Positions 1 to 11,583 of a stretch of DNA of 64,000 nucleotides are shown here, piece after piece. The notes beneath the pieces were generated by a model that had not been told where the DNA came from, searched no databases, and worked only from the letters and a program-made list of their open reading frames with translations. The number at the start of each line of letters is the position of its first letter. Position 1 is the first letter of the stretch. The position numbers were made by a program, and so were the translations under genes. This DNA is from Lepas anatifera. Taxonomy: Eukaryota > Arthropoda > Thecostraca > Lepadidae. Location of the stretch: the NCBI GenBank assembly GCA_034440635.1, contig JAOTON010001134.1:186001-250000 (forward strand). Reading direction: 5' to 3'.

Positions 1-3000
1 CTGGTCTTGGCCCCCGGAGCTGATCATGTGCCCTCTGAGCTGATCTGATGCCCTCGTAGTCAATCTGGTGCCCCTCTGAGAAACTAATTGTGCCTTCTGA
101 ACCTATATAATACTCTCTGAATTAGTCTGATGCCTCCGAGCTTGCCTGGTGCCCTATTAGCTGTTTTAGTGCCCCTTGAGCTGATCCGGGCCCCCTGAAC
201 TTATTTAAGACCTCCCGTAGTTTATCTATTATCCAGGGCCGCAGCCAGGGGGCACAGGGGCACGTGCCCCCATCGGTGCTGGATGCCCTTTTCATTGCCA
301 GGTGGTGTACCCCCTTTGGGCCGTGCCGCTCGAAATTTAATGCCCTACGCCGTTGAACCCAGATGGAACTAGACCGCATTTAGCGATTTCAACTACCGTT
401 TGACAATTAAGTGCCTTTTTGGTCAGCTAGGGCATTCTGTCGCCTTTCCAAGCACCCGGAAGAGTATAGGCACGTAATCCGTTTCCAGATAATGCCTCAT
501 CATCGCCAATATTCGTACGGGCGGAGCTCATCTGTTGCCCCCTGGAGCTGATCATGTGCCCTCTGAGCTGATCTGGTGCCCTCGTAGTCAATCTGGTACC
601 CCCTTGAGAAAATAAATGTGCCCTCTGAATCTACATAATACTCTCTGAGTTAGTTTGATGCCCCCGAGCTTGCCTGGTGTCCTTTTATTTAGCTGTTATA
701 GTGCCCCTTGAGCTGATCCGGGGCCCCTGAGCTTATTTATGCCTCCCGGAGTTGATCTACTGTCCCGGGGGTGCAGCCGGTGGGGGAGGGGGCACATGGG
801 GCACGTGCCCCCATCACTGCCGGGGTGCCCTTTTGATTTCCAGGTGGTGTACCCAATTTGGGCCGTGCCGCTCGAAATTTAGTGCCCCAAGCCGTTAGGC
901 CTAGATGGAACTAGACTGCATTTGGCGATTTGAATTATTGTTTGACAATTAAGTGCCTTTTTGGTCAGTTAGAGCATTCTGTCGCCTTTTCAACCACCCG
1001 GGAAGAGCAAAGGCACGTAATCCGTTTCCAGATAATGCCTCATCATCGCCAATAATCGTACGGGCGGAGCTAAACTGGTGCCCCTTGAGCTTATCGGGTC
1101 CCCCTGAGCTCTGGTCTTGGCCCCCGGAGCTGATTACTTGCCATCTAAGCCGATCTGGTGCCCCTGAGTCAATCGAGTGCCCCACTGAGCAAATAATTGT
1201 GCCTCCTGAACCTATATGATGCCCTCTGAGTTAGTCTAATACCTCCGAGCTTGCTTGGTGCCTTAGTAGCTGATTTAGCGCCCCTTGAGCTGATTCGGGA
1301 CCCCCGAGCTGATCTCATGCCTCCCCAAGTTGATTCTGTCTCCTAAGTCAATATGGTGCCTCTTCAGCTGATTAGGTGCCCCCTCAGCTGATTATTGATG
1401 TCTCCTTAGATGGTCTGGTGCCCCCCTGAGCTGGTTTGGTGGGCCCTGAGCCCACCTTGTGTCCCCTGAGCTGTTATGTTGCTCCCTGAGCTGATTTAGA
1501 CTCCTGACATAGTCTGGAGCGCTGGGAGCTGATCTGGCCCCCGAGCGGATCGATCTGGTGCCACCTGAGCTGCACTAATGCCCCTGAGTCGATCTGGTGC
1601 CTCCTGAGCCCATCTGATGCCCTCTGAGCTAGCTGGTGCCCCTGAGCTAATCTGGTGCCCTTTAAGCTGATCTGGGCCTCCTTACGTGATTTCATGAGCA
1701 ACTCTAAAGCCCTGAGCTAGGCTCACAGAGGCTGATGAGGGCCCCTGAGATGGTATGGGGCTCTTGAGCTAATTAAGTGCCTCCTGACTTGATCTGGTAT
1801 TCCCGAGCTGGTCGGGGACCACTGATCTGATTGTTTATCCCCGAAGCTAATCTGGTGCCCTATGGGCATCTGGTGTCCCCTGAGCAGCTCTGGGGCTTTT
1901 GAACTGATTGGGCCCCGAGCTGGTGAGGATCCCTGAGCTGATTTCGTGCCCCTGACTTGAACTTGCCCCCTGCGCTGATCGATCTGGTGCACCCTGAGCA
2001 GATATACTGCCTCTTGAACTTAACTAATGCCCCCTGAGTCGATCTGGTGCCTACTGAGTCATCAGTGTGTCTCCTGAGCCCATCTTATTCCCTCTGAGCT
2101 AGTCTGGTGCCCCATGGCTAATATGGTGCCCTTTGAGCTGACCCGGGCCTCCTGGGTTGATTACGTGATTTCCTGAGCAGCTCCCAGACCCTGAGCTGAG
2201 CTGGGCCCACAAGGGCTGGTGAGGGCCCCTGAGATGGTATGGAGCTCCTGAGCTGATTAAGTGCCTCCTGACTTGACCTGGTATTCCCGAGCTGATCTGG
2301 GCCCCCAGCTGGTCGGGGACCACTGATCTGATTGTTTGTCCCCGAGGCTGATCTGGTGCCCTATGGGCTGATCTGGTGTTCCCTGAGCAGCTCTGTGGCT
2401 TTTGAACTGCTTGGGCCCCGAGCTGGTGAGGAATTCCTGAGCTGATTTAGTGGCCCTGACTTGATCTTGCCCCCTGGCCTGACTTGAGGCCCTTGAACTG
2501 ATCTGGGGCCCCAAGAGCTGATCTGGGGCCCAAGAGCGAATCTAGGTTCTGAGGGTACCCTGAGCTGGTCTGGGCGCTGAGCTTGTGAGAGCCCCTTAAG
2601 TTGGCTTGAGCCCCCTGAGGTGATCTGGCGCCTTAAACTGTTCTGGGGTTTCTTGAACTGGTTTAAGGCCCTATGAGCCTATCTGTGGCCAATTGAGCTA
2701 GTCTGATGACCTCATCTCTGGGACCGATGAGCTAGTCCAGTCCCTCGGTGAAGCATGAGCTGCTCTGTGGCCCTGATCTACATTAGGGGCCCCTGAGGTG
2801 GTCTTGAATAGATGGGGAATAAAAACGCAATGGAAACTCCCCTTGTAAAACGGAGCTAACGAGGAATGAGGAATCTCTAAAACGGCTTGTGATACCTAGG
2901 CACCCCAGGTTATATAAATTGTTTATTGTACTGGTGGATTCTGGGAAGGGATGATAAAAAGGCATGTGCCCCTGACCTCAGAGCACAGTCCCCTAAACCA

Positions 3001-3670
3001 GGATTTCTACTAATTAATTTAAATGAAGAACTAGTTTTCACAATTTTCAGCCCAGTCACACCATCCCCATCCAAACCACCGGCCTGTTCACCTTTTATTT
3101 ACTCTTAACTGGGACCGATCCTTGAGAACATGGAACTTAATAAACGTGTTCAAAAGGTATCTCACAAATTTTTCCGGCAGCAAAAATGTGTTCTTTCAAA
3201 GACACTATGCCACTCCTCGTCCCACGGCGATTGTGGGAGGCAAGGTACTTAATCCGCGTTTAGCCAGGGCTCACTCGTCACGACAAAACCAGTGGGCATA
3301 ACAAATGAATTTTAGACCCCAATATGCCTTGTCCTGCACACTGTAACAGATATCACATGCTCCGCTGATTTCTCCGATGTTAAGTACTTGTATGAGTTGG
3401 CTGATTTGTCCTTAAATCTATCCAAAACAGTCGTGTTTGGGCTACTTCCATGATATTTTGGTGATATTTTTTCCTTTTTTCGGTTTTAATCGCGTTTTCC
3501 TTCTCCTTCAATGATTTATTTGCATTTTTAATGAAGCAAAGATGCCCAAAAAACGATATAAACAAAGATATAGTAAGTTTTTTAGGTTACGTTCAAAAGT
3601 GCCCTTTTTTCCCCGGGGTGCCCCTCAAAGTTGGTGTGCCCCCCATACCAAAGCTCTGGCTGCGCCCCTG
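1..3670 (-). mobile_element. Giant hAT-like element with word-repeat body (left part outside window)
   Basis: This is the reverse-complement relative of the complete element at 8550-13443. Its right end at 3670 reads ...CTGGCTGCGCCCCTG, the complement of the CAGGGGCGCAGCCAG terminus at 8550. Positions 2780-3670 match the unique terminal region 8550-9730 inverted. Positions ~1-2780 are a degenerate array of ~20-25 bp words close to GGTGCCCCCTGAGCTGATCT. The other terminus lies before base 1, so its TSD cannot be checked; the expected duplicate would equal CCTGTATC at 3671-3678. The short open frames inside follow the repeat periodicity and are not genes. Position 3024-3031 is the empty site of the MITE found at 9202-9490 in the other copy. 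Confidence 0.8.
238..1080 (-). repeat. Two ~540-bp higher-order modules of the giant element
   Basis: Two units repeat the same order of landmarks: a degenerate terminus-like GCAGCC(A/G)G, CACGTGCCCCCAT, GGCCGTGCCGCTCGAAATTTA, and TTCGTACGGGCGGAG. The last landmark recurs at ~514 and ~1057, a period of ~543. The same module occurs four times at 11584-13443 and three times at 62680-64000. Each unit contains a decayed copy of the element terminus, so the array looks like tandem duplication of the transposon end. Confidence 0.75.
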
Positions 3671-4490
3671 CCTGTATCAATATTTATAATCAAATATTGA
3701 ATAATTCCTACAGTTGCACATGTCTATGCTGTACTGTCATCTTATGAATATCCCGATGAATTCAAAATCTTAGTCATATATGGGTGAACAAAATATAAAT
3801 TGTGATAGCCTATTTGTTACTTCGTATTGTCAGTATACCATTTCAAAGGAAGTCATTTAACCAATTTCCTGCTAACATATTGATACTAACACCTAGCTCT
3901 AGCTAGAAAATTATTTTCAGAAGCTTTCTGCGTCAGGTAAAAAGAAAATGTTATCTATGGAGCCATTCCCATGTCCTCTACGAAAAATGGTGAAGTGAAT
4001 ATGTCAGGTACAAACTATCTAGTGGGAGCCCATAATTTTCAAATTGGTCTGCCAGCTCTAGATGCAAGAGCAAATGTTGACGAGTTTGACCCTCCCACAG
4101 CTTCATCTTGCTCTTGCATTGCCCAAGAGATGCAGAATCCACTCAGAAAGGGCTAGTATAAGCAAGGAAATAGGCACAAAGAAAACATGTTTTTGATCGA
4201 AGTACTTCAAAACATAAATTAGTTAGTTGTGGAAAGCTACTGGGGAGAGCAGTCAGCCTTAGAAGAAAAGGAGTTTCTGCTGTAAAGCAGAAATAACATG
4301 AAGGATAAACCGTTGAGGTTCAATGTTTCTTTCACCAATAAAATGACAAGTTTATTAATTGAGTTTGATCTCTGCCTCAGTGGATGACTTGTGAGTCTAA
4401 GCTCATTTTCCTGCTGTGAAATACTTCCATACATGTATTGCGACAGCACACACGATAAAAACATTACAACGGTAAAAAACGAATAGTACA
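3671..4490. other. Unassigned AT-rich sequence
   Basis: I see no gene, terminal repeat or tandem repeat here. It is ordinary AT-rich DNA between the end of the giant element and the GC-rich minisatellite. A 61-codon open frame at 3971-4156 has no recognisable features and no sign of splice sites or homology. Confidence 0.5.
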
Positions 4491-6125
4491 ATGGGTGCGC
4501 ACCCTAAAATCCTAAGGCCGGCCGGCATGATTACGCTGGGCAATATTATAAAACGCATAAGTAACAGTATAAGACAGCGAAAAAATACAGCGCAACATAA
4601 CCGCCGGGCCGGAGTCCGACCGCAGAGAAGCACGCCGCGCCGCCACAACAGGCGACGATACCCCGCGCAGCGGCAGCCGCGGCGGGCGGCGGGAGGCGCC
4701 CAGCCGAGAGAGCGGCGGGAGGCCACCCCACCACGGCGACTGAAGACCCGCAGCCGCAGAGCGGCCGCCGCGGCGGGCGGCCGCCCGGACGCCGGAATGA
4801 ATCCGCAGAGCGGCCGCCACGGCGGGCGGCAGGAGGCCGCCCGGACGCCGCGAGGAGTCCGCAGAGCGGCCGCAGGGATGACACCACGCCGGACGGCGGG
4901 ACGCCGCCAGGGCGCGGCGACCGAAGACAGGAAGCCGCAGGCGGACGCCGCGCCGGACGGCGAGAGGCCGCCCGGGCGCAGCAATCGTCGGGGCGCAGCC
5001 GCCGAGTGGCCGCCGCGGTGGGCGGCGGGAGGCCACCCCACCACGGCAACCGAAGACACGCAACCGCAGAGATGACACCGCGCCGGACGGCGAGAGGCCG
5101 CCCGGGCGCAGCGATCATCGGGGCGCAGCCGCAGAGTGGCCGCCGCGGCAGGCGGCGGGAGGCCACCCCACCACGGCGACCGAAGACATGAAGCCGCATG
5201 CCGCGCCGGACGGCGAGAGGCCGCCCGGACGCGGCGAACGCCGGGATGAGTCCGATGAGTGGCCGCCGCGGCGAGCGGCGGGAGGCCATCCCACCGCGGC
5301 GACCGAAGACTCGCAGCCGCAGAGACGACACCGCGCCGGACGGCGAGAGGCCGCCCGGGCGCGGCGACCGAAGACATGAAGCCGCAGGTGGACGCCACGC
5401 CAGGCGGCGAGAGGCCGCCCGGGCGCAGCGATCGTCGGGGCGCGGCCGTCGAGTGCCCGCCGCGGCGAGCGGCGGGAGGCCACCCCACCACGGTGACCGA
5501 AGATACGCAGCCGCAGAGACGACACCGCGCCGGACGGCGAGAGGCCGCCCGGGCGCAGCGATCGTCGGGGCGCAGCCGCCGCGGCGGACGGCGGGAGGCC
5601 GCCCCACCACGGCGACCGAAGACATGAAGCTGTAGGCGGGCGCCGCGCCGGACGGCGAGAGGCCGCCCGGACGAGGCGAACGCCGGGATGAGTCCGTTGA
5701 GTGGCCGCCGCGGCGAGCGGCGAGAGGCCGCCCGGGCGCGGCGACCGTAGACATGAAGCTGCAGGCGGACGCCACGCCGGACGGCGAGAGGCCGCCCGGG
5801 CGCAGCGATCGTCGGGGCGCAGCCGTCGAGTGGCCGCCGCGGCGGGTGGCGGGGACCACCCCACCACGGCGACCGAAGACACCCAGTCGTAGAGACGACA
5901 TCGCGCCGGACGGCGAGGGGCCGCCCGGGCGCAGCGATCGTCGGGGCGCAGCCGCACAGCGGCCGGCAGGCGGCCGCCCCAGGTACGGCGACCGGCGAAA
6001 CGCGGCCGCAGAGCGGACGTCACCCGCCCACAGCCGGACGGCCAGCCGCCGGCGAACCGCGGCGACACCAGCCCCGGCCATCCGCGCCAGGCACCCGCAG
6101 CCCGGGAGCGAGGCGAGCTCCATGT
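4491..6125. repeat. GC-rich degenerate minisatellite (~60 and ~130 bp units)
   Basis: An abrupt island of very high GC is built from recurring words such as GGCGAGAGGCCGCCCGGGCG, GCGATCGTCGGGGCGCAGCC and GGCCACCCCACCACGGCGAC. The CCCGGGCGCAGCGATCGTC word recurs near 4973, 5101, 5417, 5549, 5797 and 5927, giving spacings of about 60 and 130 bp. Long frames are open on both strands at once (up to 525 codons on minus and 194 on plus), with low-complexity Arg/Pro/Ala/Gly products. That is expected when stop codons are rare in GC-rich repeats, so I call none of them coding. The sharp borders suggest a satellite or the body of another word-repeat element. No terminal repeats were found. Confidence 0.75.
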
Positions 6126-6568
6126 TGGTCCTGAAAATGAAGTGAGATAAGAAAAGGGGGGAGGAGGAGGGGATGATTCCATGAGCTCGACGTATGGCGG
6201 GGGATGAGGGTTCTTGTCGAGACGGATGAATGATGCGGTCAGAATGGCGGCAGATTGGACCAGGAGCATAGCTCGGTCACGGCCTCCTGTGCCTGATTGT
6301 GTTTCCGTATAAATGATTAATGTGATTAATGTGATTCCGTATAAATTCCGTATAAATGATTCCATATATTTAAATTTTGGGAATTTTGGGAATTTAAATT
6401 TTGGGAATTTTGGAATTTAAATTTTGGGAAGCATTTAGGGAAATGCTTGACCCATCGTAGTATTTGCGTTATGCATAGTGCTATATAGGGCGCACCAGCG
6501 TTTGTGCATTTAATTGTCAATTGATGGACGCTATAAAACATGAAAACCTGCCATCAAATAGGTAGTTC
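6126..6568. other. AT-rich spacer with a short tandem repeat at 6362-6432
   Basis: Positions 6362-6432 contain about three imperfect copies of a ~22-bp unit of the form AATTTAAATTTTGGGAATTT, and 6310-6362 has a duplicated TTCCGTATAAAT motif. Nothing else is recognised. Confidence 0.5.
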
Positions 6569-6572
6569 TTAA

Positions 6573-7409
6573 CACGCGCATTGACAGGGGTCTAAGCCAC
6601 CTTCGCATTGACGGGGGCGGGTACCCGCCCCCCTAAGATCTCGAGAACCACGGTAGGTAGCAAAAAACGGTAAACGGCGTTGGGCTGCCCATCTACTTCT
6701 CCATCGAAAACATTTAAACCATTTTTTTGTCAGGTCATATTCAAGGTCACGAGAGGTCAAAACATGCCGTCATAGGGATAACATGTAAATTCAGTTTTTC
6801 GGCCATTTCATCTGAACAAGTAAAGATAGAGCAAAACGACTTGAACTATATGAATCCTCTCAGCAAGCCGAATCGAATGATATATAATTTGACCTTGTTA
6901 GGTCAAATCAAGGATTTGACCTGACCTGAGGTCAGGTCAGGGTCAAATTATATAAAATGCAAATCATTAGAACCGCAAAGCCCAGGCGAGTCTAATGCAG
7001 CTAAAATAAATGCTCTATCACCATCCGTTACTGAGTTATTCTGTAAAAAAAACAGTTTCCCATGTATTTTCAATGGAGAGGTCATACCTCGTACCTGACC
7101 TTAGGTCATCGATATCAAAAATACCGGACATATTTTAGAGAACTTGGTGGGGCCATTATGTGATGAGTTTCAATCGGATAAGTTCACCCTGCTCCGACTT
7201 ATGCTATCTTAAACTTTTTTTGAGGTCGGGTCACTTGACCTGTACTGGTGACCTGACCTGAGATGACCTAACCTTAAAATTTTCAGAGAAGTTGTAAAAA
7301 TGATGTGGGAAAAGGTATGCCAAGTACGGCGGCGCTACGCGCCGCCATTTTTCTGCTGTCTTCGAAAAACCCGAGGGGGGCGGGTACCCGCCCCCCGTCA
7401 ATGCGCGTG
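6573..7409. mobile_element. TTAA-specific element, family A (copy 1, 837 bp)
   Basis: It is flanked by TTAA at 6569-6572 and 7410-7413, with terminal inverted repeats CACGCGCATTGACRGGG / CCCGTCAATGCGCGTG. Just inside each end lies a perfect palindrome around GGGCGGGTACCCGCCC. The interior carries many AGGTCA/TGACCT half-sites in direct and inverted arrangement, including a long palindrome near 6920. There is no coding capacity. TTAA duplication is the hallmark of the piggyBac superfamily, so a non-autonomous piggyBac-like element is the best reading. Family assignment beyond TTAA use is inference. Confidence 0.85.
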
Positions 7410-7413
7410 TTAA

Positions 7414-7934
7414 GTCTAGTGCACAGTGTGTTGCTTAGGGTCGTCGAAAATGGATATGCCTCCCGAAAGGCTGTATGATACGATCAAATTTTTGGTGATG
7501 TGTAAAAGTCGCGAAGAACAATGGAGGGTGTAAAAGGGTGCTTGAATTACTCCTGATTCAGGGGTAATGGCTCGGTTACTCCGGGGGTAGTAACCAGTCC
7601 AATGAAAACTGGAGTCAATTTGGCACTACTCTGTGGGAGTAACGTTACTCCACTAATTTGCTACCCTTAATTCTGGCATACCGGTACTCTTTTATATGGG
7701 TAATAGAACACCCCGTGTAGTGGTGCTTCGAAAAAATGCTCAGGTTACCCCGAAAATTAAACTACTGGAAACTAAAAAAAGAGTAATTAACTCTCGAAAA
7801 AGGGGTTTTTGGCCGCCCTTAGATGGAGTCATTTTGAACCCAAATGGAACACTGTTTTTCGGAGTAAACTTTTTTCTCAGTGAAGAACAATGGAATAATA
7901 TAATAAATAACAAGTTGAAAGTTATCAAACCTGA
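7414..7934. other. Unassigned spacer
   Basis: Nothing recognised. There are short AT-rich and TACTCC-type repeats around 7540-7690. The plus-strand open frame from 7696 becomes recognisable only in its last ~30 codons (next entry). Confidence 0.4.
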
Positions 7935-8028
7935 GATCGGTGAGTGGCCATCCTCGCTGCGGCCTAACCGCCGTGAGGAGGTGGCGTTGTGTCGATTGCG
8001 GACTGGCCACACGCTGGCCACTCACTGA
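7935..8028 (+). pseudogene. Jockey/I-group LINE ORF2 C-terminal fragment
   Basis: The last ~30 residues of the plus-strand frame read like the C-terminal region of Jockey/I-group LINE proteins, which carry a W-P ... RREEV-LCRLR-GHT-LTH signature. Here I see WPSSLRPNRREEVALCRLR followed by TGHTLATH and a stop. The rest of the LINE is missing, so this is a short relic. It abuts, in the opposite orientation, the reverse transcriptase fragment that starts at ~8035, so two LINE relics are joined tail to tail. Confidence 0.6.
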
Positions 8029-8034
8029 TATCTG

Positions 8035-8549
8035 TTATGCGGCGAACCTCGACCACAATGTCAGCGATGTGCGGCGCCCCTGTCGGTCCGACATTAAGCA
8101 ACGCTAATTGCCTCGTTGCTCTCACGGGCACATACAATGAGAAACGGCGTACTAAAAAAGATGAGTCGATCCTACCTTTAAGAACATTGCGCATGAACAT
8201 CAAATCATGCTGACTTCTTCGCGATGACAATGACATGACCTTAAAATGATTCATGAGGTCGCTGTACAATAGTGATCTAGATTGGTTCCGACAGTTTGCG
8301 TTCAACCATAGAAGGAATTTGTGTTGCACCCTGTCGACTCTAGTCAAGTGAACAGCAGCTGCTCCGCCCCAAATAACACTACAATACTCGAGGACCGAAC
8401 GAACATGTGCATAGTAAGATACGAGAACTGCTGATAGGCTGAGATTTCCTCCTTCACCGGATTTTTGGAATGATCTTATTAAAAAACCAAGAGTTCTGTT
8501 GGCCTTTTTCACCATGTTTTCAATTTGAGGACCAAACGTGAGTTTTGTG
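8035..8549 (-). pseudogene. LINE-alpha reverse transcriptase, C-terminal part (split by giant hAT)
   Basis: This minus-strand frame continues the reverse transcriptase interrupted at 13444. The upstream half ends at DLGVILDTK and this half begins with L/TFGPQIENMVKKA and runs through a typical LINE thumb and post-RT region (SYYAHVRSVLEYCSVIWGG, VDRVQHKFLLWLN). Both sides carry GTTTTGTG, the TSD of the inserted giant element. Collapsing one copy joins the two halves in frame, as expected for a clean insertion. The open frame runs on to 7964 over the antisense of the neighbouring LINE relic, which is not part of it. The C-terminal end is therefore uncertain. Endonuclease and 5' regions are absent, so the copy was dead regardless. 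Confidence 0.85.
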
Positions 8550-9201
8550 CAGGGGCGCAGCCAGAGCTTTGGTATGGGGGCACACCAACTTTGAGGGGCA
8601 CCCCGGGGAAAAAGGGCACTTTTTAACGTAACCTGACAAACTTGCTATATATTTGTTTATATCATTTTTTGGGCATCTTTGGTTCAATAAAAATGCAAAT
8701 AAATCATTGACGAAGAAGGAAAACACGATTAAAACCGAAAAAAGGAAAAAATATCAAAAAATCATGGAAGTAGCCAAAACACGACTGTTTTGGATAGATT
8801 TAAGGACAAATCAGCCAACTCATCATCTGACAAATCAGTACTTAACATCAGAGAAATCAGTGGAGCATGTGATATCTGTTACAATGTGCAGGTTAAGGCA
8901 TATTGGAGTCGAAAATTAATTTGTTATGCCCACTGGTTTTGTCGTGACGAGTGAGCCATGGCTGAACGCCGATTAAGTTCCTTGCCTCCCACAATCGCCG
9001 TGGGACGAGGAGTGGCGTAGTGTCTTTGGAAGAACACATTTGTGCTGCCGGAAAAGTTTGGGAGATACCTTTTGAACGCGTTTATTAACTTCTATATTCT
9101 CAATGATTGGTCCCAGTTAGGAGTAAATGAGAGGTGAACAGGCCGGTGGTTTGGATGGGGATGGTGTGACAGGGCTGAAAATTGTGAAAACTAGTTCTTC
9201 A

Positions 9202-9490
9202 CAGGGGCCAAAAAAGTGTCCAGTGTGTCACCATTGAAATTGTCAAGCTCTAAATGTGTCACCAGCCCAGGCTGAAAAATGTGGCACGTTTTGCGTTAGT
9301 AGGATATCAACGGATACTCCTGGGCGATCCTAGTTGCTGAAAAGCATTGTGGGTCCAAATTACAGGTGCCAATTTCGGCGATGTGTTCCGTTATTGGTCT
9401 GGAGGAAATATTTCGGCTAATTTTTGTCACTTTGCCCACCATGAACTGTCAACATTTTTAATGCCAAAATGGTAGGTTTTTCGACCCCTG
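9202..9490. mobile_element. hAT-like MITE (289 bp) inside the giant element
   Basis: It has a perfect 8-bp TSD GTTCTTCA (9194-9201 and 9491-9498) and ends CAGGGGCCAAAAA / TTTTTCGACCCCTG. The inverted sister element at 1-3670 lacks it and shows the empty site at 3024-3031, so insertion postdates divergence of the two giant copies. Non-coding. Confidence 0.88.
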
Positions 9491-9719
9491 GTTCTTCATT
9501 TAAATTAATTAGTACAAATCCTGGTTTAGGGGACTGTGCTCTGGGCTCAGGGGCACAAGCCTTTTTATCATCCCTTCCCAGAATCCACCAGTATAATAAG
9601 CAATTTATACATTTAACCAGGGGTGCCTAGGTATCACAAGCCGTTTTAGAGATTCTTCATTCCTCGTTAGCTCCGTTTTACAAGAGGAGTTTCCATTGGG
9701 TTCTTATTCCCCATCTATT

Positions 9720-11583
9720 CAAGACCAGCTCTGGGGCCCCCAAGTGTGGATCAGAGGCCTCCAGAGCAGCTTCCCCCATCCCCCCAGTTGTGCCTCCAGG
9801 GACTAGACTAGCTCAATGACCCTGCCCCGAGATGATGCTCCCATCATTGGTCTTGTGTTCTTATTATCTGTCTATTCAAGACCACCTCAGGGGCCCCTGA
9901 TGTAGATAAGGGCCACAGAGCAGCTCATGCTTCACCCAGGGACTAGACTAGCTCATTGGTCCCAGAGATGAGGTCATCAGACTAGCTCAATGGGCCACAG
10001 ATAGGCTCATAGGGCCTTAAAGAAGCCCCAGAACAGTTTAAGGCGCCAGATCACCTCAGGGGGCCTCAAGCCAACTTAAGGGGCTCTCACAAGCTCAGCG
10101 CCCAGACCAGCTCAGGGTACCCTCAGAACCTAGATCTGTTCTTGGGCCCCAGATCAGTTCAGGGGCTTCAATTCAGGTCAGGGGACAAGATCAAGTCAGG
10201 GCCACTAAATCAGCTCAGTGATCCCTAACCAACTCGGGGCCCAATCAGTTCAAAAGCCTCAGAGCTGCTCAGGGGACACCAGATCGGCCCATAGGGCACA
10301 ATATTAGCCTTAAGGACAAACAATCAGATCAGTGGTCCCCGACCAGCTCGGGGTCCAGATCAGCTCGGGAATACCAGATCAAGTCAGAAGGCACTTAATC
10401 AGCTCAGGAGCCCCCCCCATCTCAGGGGCCCTCACCAGCCCCTGTGGGCCCAGCTTAGCTCAGGGCCCAGGAGCTGCTCAGGAAATCACGTAATCAACCC
10501 AGGAGGCCCGGGTCGGCTTAAAGGGCACCATATTAGCCATGGGACACCAGACTAGCTCAGAGGGAATAAGATGTGCTCAGGAGACACACTGATGACTTAG
10601 CAGGCACCAGATCGACTCAGGGGGCATTAGTTAAGTTCAGGAGGCAGTATATCTGCTCAGGGTGCACCAGATCGATCAGCGCAGGGGGCAAGTTCAAGTC
10701 AGGGGCACTAAATCAGCTCAGGGATCCCTCACCAGCTCGGGGCCCAATCAGTTCAAAATCCCCAGAGCTGCTCAGGGGACACCAGATGCCCATAGGGCAC
10801 CAGATCAGCTTCGGGAACAAACGATCAGATCAGTGGTTCCGGACCAGCTCGGGAATACCTGATCAAGTCAGGAGGCACTTAATCAGCTCAGGAGCCCCAT
10901 ACCATCTCAGGGGCCCTCATCAGCCTCTGTGGGCCCAGCTCAGCTCAGGGCTTTAGAGCTGCTCATGAAAACACGTAAGGAGGCCCAGATCAGCTTAAAG
11001 GGCACCAGATTAGCTCAGGGGGCACCAGACTAGCTCAGAGGGCATCAGATGGGCTCAGGAGGCACCAGATTGACTCAGGGGCATTAGTGCAGCTCAGGTG
11101 GCACCAGATCGATCCACTCGGGGGGCCAGATCAGCTCCCAGCCCCCCCCAGACTATGGCAGGAGCCTAATTCAGCTCAGGGAGCAACATAACAGCTCAGG
11201 GGACACAAGGTGGGCTCAGGGCCCACCAAACCAGCTCAGGGGGGCACCAAGCCATCTAAGGAGACATTAATAATCAGCTGAGGGGGCACCTAATCAACTG
11301 AAGAGGAGACAGAATCAACTTGGGGAGGCATGAGATCAGCTCGGGGGCCCGGATCAGCTCAAGGGGCACTAAATCAGCTATTAGGGCACCAAGCAAGCTC
11401 GGAAGCATTAGACTAACTCAGAGGGCATTATATAGGTTCAGGAGGCACACTTATTTGATCAGAAGGGCACTCGATTGACTCAGTGGCACCAGATCAGCTT
11501 AGAGGGCAAGTAATCAGCTCAAGGGGCCAAGACCAGCTGAGAGGCCACGAGATGAGCTCAAGGAGCACCAGATTAGCTTCACC
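9720..11583 (+). repeat. Degenerate ~20-25 bp word array
   Basis: The sequence is a long run of variants of CAGATCAGCTCAGGGGGCAC. Spacing varies and individual words are heavily diverged, but stops, starts and composition repeat with the word. A longer period of ~500 bp is overlaid: the stretch beginning CAAGTCAGGGCACTAAATCA occurs at ~10192 and again at ~10695. Confidence 0.8.

Noticed and set aside
4403..6365. Long overlapping open frames (362, 525, 416 and 194 codons)
   Set aside because: They overlap on both strands in a GC-rich tandem repeat and encode low-complexity Arg/Pro/Ala/Gly; stop codons are simply rare there.
10573..10956. Protein-coding frames with RGTKSAQG-like repeats in the giant elements
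   Set aside because: The peptides repeat with the DNA word, occur in several frames and orientations at all three loci, and are interrupted at random.
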